NCBI GenBank assembly: GCA_014058105.1
Contig: JACGCM010002114.1
Span: 1,178,001-1,242,000 of the forward strand
DNA: 64,000 bases
Direction of reading: 5' to 3'
Source of the DNA: Kingdonia uniflora
Lineage: Eukaryota; Streptophyta; Magnoliopsida; Ranunculales; Circaeasteraceae
Shown here: one piece after another, positions 58,450 to 64,000 of the stretch
Layout of the letters: every line of letters begins with the position of its first letter
Position numbering within the stretch: position 1 is the stretch's first letter
Notes under the pieces: generated by a model
What the model saw: only the letters and a program-made list of their open reading frames with translations
What the model was told of the DNA's origin: nothing
The model's database searches: none
Made by a program: the position numbers and the translations under genes

Positions 58450-59040
58450 TGGGTTTAGAAGAGGTGGACGATGTTCTTTTTTGTAGGAGTAGTCATACTA
58501 AAGAGACCCTGTCCTAATAGTGAGTCTATTCTCATCCGATCTGATTGGTAGTCAGTAGCTTCTTGGTCCTACTTCCATCTCCTGTGCGGCATCATTCCCA
58601 TTTTCTTTTTTGACAATTGGAACCATCTCAGACTATGCATCGTGATAAGAGGTATGACCGAAAGCTGTAGAGCACTTGACTCTAATAGGTTTGGCACTAG
58701 AAAGACGACTCTCGATACAAGACAGAAGGAAAGAAGAGAGGCGAAAACCTTCCTGCCAGAAACTTTGGATCCTGTTTTCCATAATCAAAGGTCTATTCCT
58801 TTTTCCGGCCAATATCCCGACAAACGCGTGTTCCCTTTTTGAAAAGAAAAAACAAGACATCCTTGATGCCGCTTTCTTAAGGCGCGATGACACTGTCGAA
58901 GTCGAACCTAAGGCTCCTTGAAAATAGCGCCTAACCCCTTGAGGAAGAGAGCAGCTCCTAGCGCTAACGAAAAGTCTTGGAGACATTTTCTTTCTTCCTG
59001 CTTGATATGTCTCCTTACTTTCTTTGTGTCCTCACAAGCC
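58450..59040. other. Possible mitochondrial-DNA insertion (NUMT-like segment)
   Basis: This stretch departs from the AT-rich surroundings: higher GC, words such as AAGAAGAGAGGCGAAAACC, TTAAGGCGCGATGACACTG and GGCTCCTTGAAAATAGCGCC, and long overlapping ORFs in several frames, the texture of plant mitochondrial intergenic DNA. No mitochondrial gene was recognised, so the origin is an inference from style only. Confidence 0.3.
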
Positions 59041-59658
59041 TGTGAAAGATTAGACGTATGGAACCACGTTGATCATATGTCCTTCGTATATAATTTTCTT
59101 ATCAATGGTTGGATTCTTTGATGTAATTTTCACTTATGAATGATTTTAATCTCTATTTTGCCTTCATAATTTTTAGTATCAAATCAGTATATCTAACCGC
59201 CGTACATTTAAATTTGGTAGTCAATATGCTTACAAGTTTTAGCGTCGAAGTGTTTTTCACCGTGGCAAGCAGTACTAGTGTAATATATTACATGAAATTA
59301 TTGTTTAAACAAGTTAAAGATCCATGACCCGACCCAATATTTAAACAGGTCAAAAGGTTCGGGCCGGGTTGACCCGTTTAAATCAGGGTCAGGTTTGGGT
59401 TTGAATTAAACAGATCGAGTTTGGGTTTGTGTTTCTGACCCGTCAATCCTTTATGACCCGACCCGGACCCGTTTGCCGCAACAGCAAATTGGAATTATAC
59501 CTTTCATCCCATATTATTTTAACAATTTATATCCAACCAGTTATGATACAAGAATAAATAAATAAATAACATCATAATCAATGGAAAGCCTAGTATCTCT
59601 ATCAGCAGTGACTTGAGAAATAATAAACTGGAATTTGCACCAGACCAGGACACTCCCG

Positions 59659-62600
59659 CTATTCTCTGGATGGTGATGAAGAACTATTAATCTTGGCCTT
59701 CTTTTTCTTTTCGGAACTGAAAAACTCGAGTTTACGAGATAATATTAACCTGCAGCGGATCAAGTCTAGTAATCGCGATCGCAAGTGCTTGTTCATGTCT
59801 GTGATGTGCTTTGTCATTTTTGTTGCCCAAAGCCGGTTCTCTACGCTCGTCTCCACCTTCATCTGTAATGCACAAGGAGTCCGTCCTTGCTGTCATTTTT
59901 CAAAACCAACAAATAAATACCTCATGAGTTGTGTACAAAAAGGGTAAAACAAAGCTTCTAATTCTAACATGCTAAAACACCAATATCTCATCATTGCAAT
60001 AACATTGAAGGACCATCAAATGAATGCAAATATTTTCTCTGTATTTATTTAATTAGTTTTGGGATTTGTACTTTATTTCACAGTAAGGAGAAGAAATCTG
60101 AAGCTTTAAACATATTTTCCTTAAGATAAGAATTCCCGTAACTTTGATGATTCACAAAAAAAATAGCTAAGCACTCTGCTAGAAAAAAAAGAAATGCATC
60201 TCAATTCTTACTGCCAAAGATATTGGGGTATTTCCACTGTACATGGCTTTTGAGTTTAGTGAGTCTCTTTTGCAGGTGCCCAGTTAGTTTTAGTGTGTAT
60301 GTGTGTGATTTGTGTGCATGCGTGTCTATGAGTCTCCTCTTTGTTCATTTTTTTGGTGAGTCTTTCCATGCGACATGTATATATATATATATATAGAGAG
60401 AGAGGACCTCCAATTCGAGAATCTGTTGCTTAATTACATCTGTGCTGCGAAAACCAATCTTGCTAAGGTGATCTTCGAGTGAACAGTACGTAGGCAGATG
60501 AGTGATTGTTTCCTGGGATGTGGTGGCAGGTTGAGGATACTTGTCTAGAAGAGAAAGTCGAGACTGACAGTTAAATCGCTGATGACCTTCGACCACAGGG
60601 AGAAGCAATGACCGAGGGATCACCACAAGATTCGTTATTTGCCCTGTTAAAGATAGAAATAATTATTGTTATTTCACAATTCACTTAGTTTTTCACTATT
60701 TGAGATTGAATAAACAACTGATAAAAAATAGTTGTGTAGTATTAATGAATTACCTTTCTTATGGACGAACCTCCTAGTAACAACCCAACTCTTCACATTC
60801 CAAAGGCAGACTGTGCAGTCCTCAGATGCAGAAACGAGGCATAATCTGCTTGTGCTGAAGGATAAAGCAGTTATGGGTTCCCTGTACAACCAATTTAAAC
60901 AACAATCCATCAATGTTTGAAGAGAATACAAACTTTACTTTATTATTGGAACTCATTTTGATATTTATTTTGTCTTTATGCCTCCCAGATCTAAGACTTT
61001 TTTATTTCTTTCGACGAGATATAGGACACAAGGCTCCTGAATCCTGATCAGATAATGTCAAATGTTCAGAAACATGCATAATCCCTGAATCCTAAACCAT
61101 TGAGCTTTCACATGTATCCAAAGGCAAGATAGTGTACCTCTTTGGCTCTTTGCACGTCCAGTCTTTGATTGCTGAGGTCTTACTTTAACCTCTTGTAGAG
61201 ATTCAAATAAATTCTCCATCTAAGATGGGTGTAAGGGCGGTAGACTACTTTTCTCTAAAGTGTCCCTTTGTGTTGAGGATGGGAACTTTCGTTTAAAGAT
61301 GAGGCCCATAACTCATCTTGGCTGGAGAGATGTGTCTAAGTAGGTTTGGCAAGGTGATTTTATCAAACTATTTAAGTTATCTCAATTAAATGTGTTGATT
61401 AAAACAGCATACATTACATGTGTCCGCTTAGCACCATCAAGTGATTGTCTGAAATGACAGAGTTATCTCCAAGCCCAATGTCAAGTGAGTTCACAAATAT
61501 CCTTCCATCTGTGCTTCCAGAAAACAGAAGTTGTTCTCCAGGATCATGAGTAATTGCAGTTATGGACTGTGTGAAAACTTGAGTTCCCAAAAGCCTCCCT
61601 GAGATCATATCCCAGACCTATCAAGCATGGAAAAGTGTTGTTAGAATAAAACAGCCGTTTCAGAATATAACTAAGATTAGAAGAAAATAGTTATTAGGAG
61701 ATAGCCCCATATGTTTTGGGATCGTTTTGTGATACCTTCCCCTACATGGATGGCTGTATTTCAAAACCATTACTACATAAATAAGAATATCTCATGGTAA
61801 TTCCTCAGTTGACAATAGAAGGGCCCCTCTCTAATTATTTTACATGTGGGGGGTGGGTATCACGGCTAGTCATACATATACAACAAACAAAAAATATCAC
61901 AACTTAGTTAATAAACCTTGCATGTTCCATCAAAGGAGCTTGATACAAGAACAGAGTTTGAGCTGCCTGATGTAGATAGTAAACCAGTTATAGATGCGCT
62001 GTGCTCCAACAATGAATGGAAGAAAGAAGGCATACTATCATGATCTGCCACGTCCAGCAAACTTCCAATGGAATGATTAAAACAATGGGTTGTCACTCCT
62101 CAAATGCAAAGAATAAAATAAGATATGGAAAAGAAGTATAACCAAAAAGATCAAAGATTTTTTTTATATTATCCCCCCAGTATATAATCGAAATTAAAGT
62201 TGCATTTCCAGAAGAAGAAGATAAAAAATGGCAAGTGTATGCTGGTGGTAGTGGTGTATGCATGTTAGGGAATTCTAATGTTGTTTACATAATGGAGATC
62301 AAAATCAAAATGTTCAAAAACGTATATTCCATGAAAGATCTTCAGTCTTTGCAACTGAAGATGGAGGAACATTGAGATAGGAATCTGATCTTTGAATCGT
62401 CATAAGTCCAGACTTAGGTTAGTTGATCTACTTCCTGAAGTATGTCAATGCTAAAATACACAAGTATTTTACACGTAGGGAGTATTTGCGGAGAAGAAAG
62501 ATAATCAAAGACGTATGTACCTGTTATTCTATATCTTTGAAGCTTTATATCTCATCCTTTGGTTTGAGAAAGAGTTTCTTGTAAGTTAAGGATAAAAGTG

Positions 62601-63467
62601 TAAGATGAGAGATTAGAGGACGTGGAGAAAGAGTCGATAACAAACAATGTTGTTTTATATGTATAGAAAGCCAGTACTCTCTTGATAATATCATATGGGA
62701 TTGTATAATCCCATGGATGTATTAAGACTTTCATCCAGATTCATTAACCCTTTATGTTTTTTTTGTTTTTTTTTCATTCTTAAAATTTTCTTCCTAGCAT
62801 TCCCATTCTTTAGCTTTTCACTCAAGTCCCTACTCTCCAACTTATTTCTCTTTAAATTTTCTTTACCTCCAAATTTCTTCCATTATTCTTTCACAAAGCT
62901 AGAAGAATTGTTCAGGTCATGAGTCTGAAAACTCATTTTTTGGTAATCTTTCCTGTTCCATAATTTAATACAGCCTCAATGTGACAACATGTTTAACAAG
63001 GCTCAAGGCGAGAAAGAGTCAATTGCCAAAGGCAAACGGATAGGTGCTAAAAAATACCTTTTATTCTCGGATGTTTCAGTCATAAAGAATAGAATGCGGA
63101 AGGCACACTGATCGGTGCCTAACTTACACATTTATCAGTATAACATATCTGGTTAAAGCACATTAGAAAAGTATGATCATAAGGAGAGTGCAGTTGAGCA
63201 CGTGGTATGAGGAGTTGGGCGCCAAAGACACCCCTTTAACGGGATATAGCTTAAGAGGAGTGTTGTTGACACGCGGTACCTTTAGTCCTCAACAAAATAC
63301 CTATTTAAAGGAAGTAGACCTGTAGTATTTTACCTGATCATAGACCATATACGGATCTCACCGTCATCGGAGCCCGAAATGAGAAGAGAATCGTCACTTG
63401 AGAAGGACAAACAATTTAGTGATTTCTGATGACCACGCCAAGTCCGAAGCATTTTTCCACTAGTAAC
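59659..63467 (-). CDS. RID3: WD40-repeat protein of the ROOT INITIATION DEFECTIVE 3 / IPI3 family (5' exons beyond the window)
   Basis: Exons (minus): 63334-63467, 61917-62061, 61418-61617, 60754-60881, 60408-60643 and 59659-59889; phases agree and 357 C-terminal residues are encoded. Repeats: LRTWRGHQKSLNCLSFSSDD..GEIRVWSM, LLEHSASITGLLSTSG..DGTCKVWDM, ITAITHDPGEQLLFSGSTDG and ITALSFST..EDCTVCLWNVKSW. The C-terminus has LLDKYPQPATTSQ, IKQQILELE, a coiled-coil-like TSVENRLWATKMTKHITDMN and a basic KKKKAK tail. From memory this fits RID3 (Arabidopsis At3g49180, homologue of yeast Ipi3), which acts in pre-60S ribosome maturation with the Rix1 complex. The missing N-terminal part (roughly 90 residues) should lie beyond 64000. 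The exon 5 donor (GAG|GTCCTC) is weak, and lies next to an AT/AG microsatellite. Confidence 0.88.
60375..60402. repeat. AT then AG microsatellite at an exon-intron border of RID3
   Basis: TATATATATATATATAT followed by AGAGAGAGAG starts five bases from the donor site of the penultimate exon, possibly weakening splice definition there. Confidence 0.85.
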
Positions 63468-64000
63468 CTGAACATGAGCTTCGTCAAGTAGAAGAAATAC
63501 CAATAGAGTCGTGACTCATTAGGATTATTAACAAAATCATTCTAGTTCTGTCTTCTTGATAGTTATGTATTGGCATCTATTCCATGAAAAGATTAGATCC
63601 TATATACATGAGTGTAACTGTTGAAACCAACTTGTTTTGATGTGTTGTTTTTGGTTTCTCTCTTTGTTTGTGTGTGTGTGAAGGGGGACGAGGGAGAGGA
63701 CAAAATATAGAAGAAACAAAAAGAACAGACTTAGTTTTGAGTAGGATTTCGTGTCCAAACGCTTCTAACTCATGCTTTCATCAAGAAATAGGAAGTCTAG
63801 ATCTTGGGCTTCCTAATTTTCATTCTTTTGTATTTGATGCCCGCCGACGAAATGTACATAGCGTTTTCCTTGAACCACGTAAAACAATTGTATTGAGGTT
63901 GTGCTTTTCTGCGTGTGAGTATACAAGGCTTAGGTTAACTAGTTGCACACCCCTATCCTCTTACAGAAAGGATGTGTAAGTGTGTGGATGTGGTGCGTGT
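63468..64000. other. Upstream intron or 5' part of RID3, with LTR-like sequence
   Basis: No WD40 coding found. Contains a TG microsatellite (63668-63681). Around 63840-63890, minus sense, TTTTACGTGGTTCAAGG resembles a word common in copia (Tork-type) LTRs, so a retrotransposon fragment may sit in this intron (weak). Confidence 0.3.

Larger units (their letters stand above)
57390..59483. mobile_element. Outer hAT-like element
   Basis: The left end GAGCTGGCAAAGTGACC and right end ..GGACCCGTTTGCCGCAACA are approximate inverted ends of the GGCAAA type typical of plant hAT elements. GGGTCGGGTC/GACCCGACCC subterminal words are dense at both sides (57421-57560 and 59321-59470). Flanks GCAAGTTA (57382-57389) and GCAAATTG (59484-59491) agree at 6 of 8 positions, consistent with a decayed 8-bp target duplication. 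No transposase was seen; an inner hAT-like element and a stretch of organelle-like sequence lie inside. Confidence 0.45.

Overview
This window is nuclear DNA of a flowering plant, probably a eudicot. It is AT-rich, the four recognisable host genes have plant-type products and GT-AG introns, and most of the remaining sequence is layers of decayed transposable elements: LINE, Ty1-copia, Ty3-gypsy, PIF/Harbinger-like and hAT. No bacterial features were seen (operons, Shine-Dalgarno sites, CRISPR), and no tRNA or rRNA gene was recognised.

Layout. 1-1139: minus-strand LINE reverse transcriptase remnant. 1200-6374: a 5.2 kb DNA-transposon-like element with short inverted ends and a TAA target duplication; it carries three diverged copies of another repeat and a GRF-type zinc-finger remnant. 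6378-8405: no gene seen. 8406-12291 (minus): intact five-exon class-3 lipase / calmodulin-binding-heat-shock-protein-like gene (440 aa). 12822-24605: an old minus-strand Ty1-copia element, split by a rearranged Ty3-gypsy block (about 16.7-22.47 kb) that includes an antisense ORF. 24770-25306 (plus): intronless STN1, the OB-fold subunit of the telomere-capping CST complex. 25838-36541 (minus): complete 18-exon cytosolic phosphoglucomutase (583 aa). 37392-about 56.6 kb: a nested retrotransposon block. An outer minus-strand element (LTR copies at 37392 and 56038) encloses two Sirevirus-like copia elements in opposite orientation, joined where each is truncated (44162/44163). Each carries an extra third ORF after pol. 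57382-59491: nested hAT elements enclosing a segment with organelle-like texture. 59659-63467 (minus): the last six exons of a WD40 gene of the ROOT INITIATION DEFECTIVE 3 / IPI3 family, running off the right edge.

The host genes do not form one pathway. Their products are a lipid-hydrolase-like protein, a telomere protein, a glycolysis/sucrose-metabolism enzyme and a ribosome-biogenesis WD40 protein. From memory, the Arabidopsis homologues of the lipase and RID3 genes lie close together on chromosome 3, so these two may mark an old syntenic block. Exon boundaries were derived by hand from splice signals, reading-frame phase and family similarity remembered without a database search. The most unusual signals are in the Sirevirus-like pair: a conserved third ORF interrupted by a stop at the same place in both elements, and TTCGAA-palindrome arrays in the LTRs that recur upstream of ORF3. 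Also notable are the antisense ORF of the gypsy block and the dense ACGTG cluster in the copia leader.
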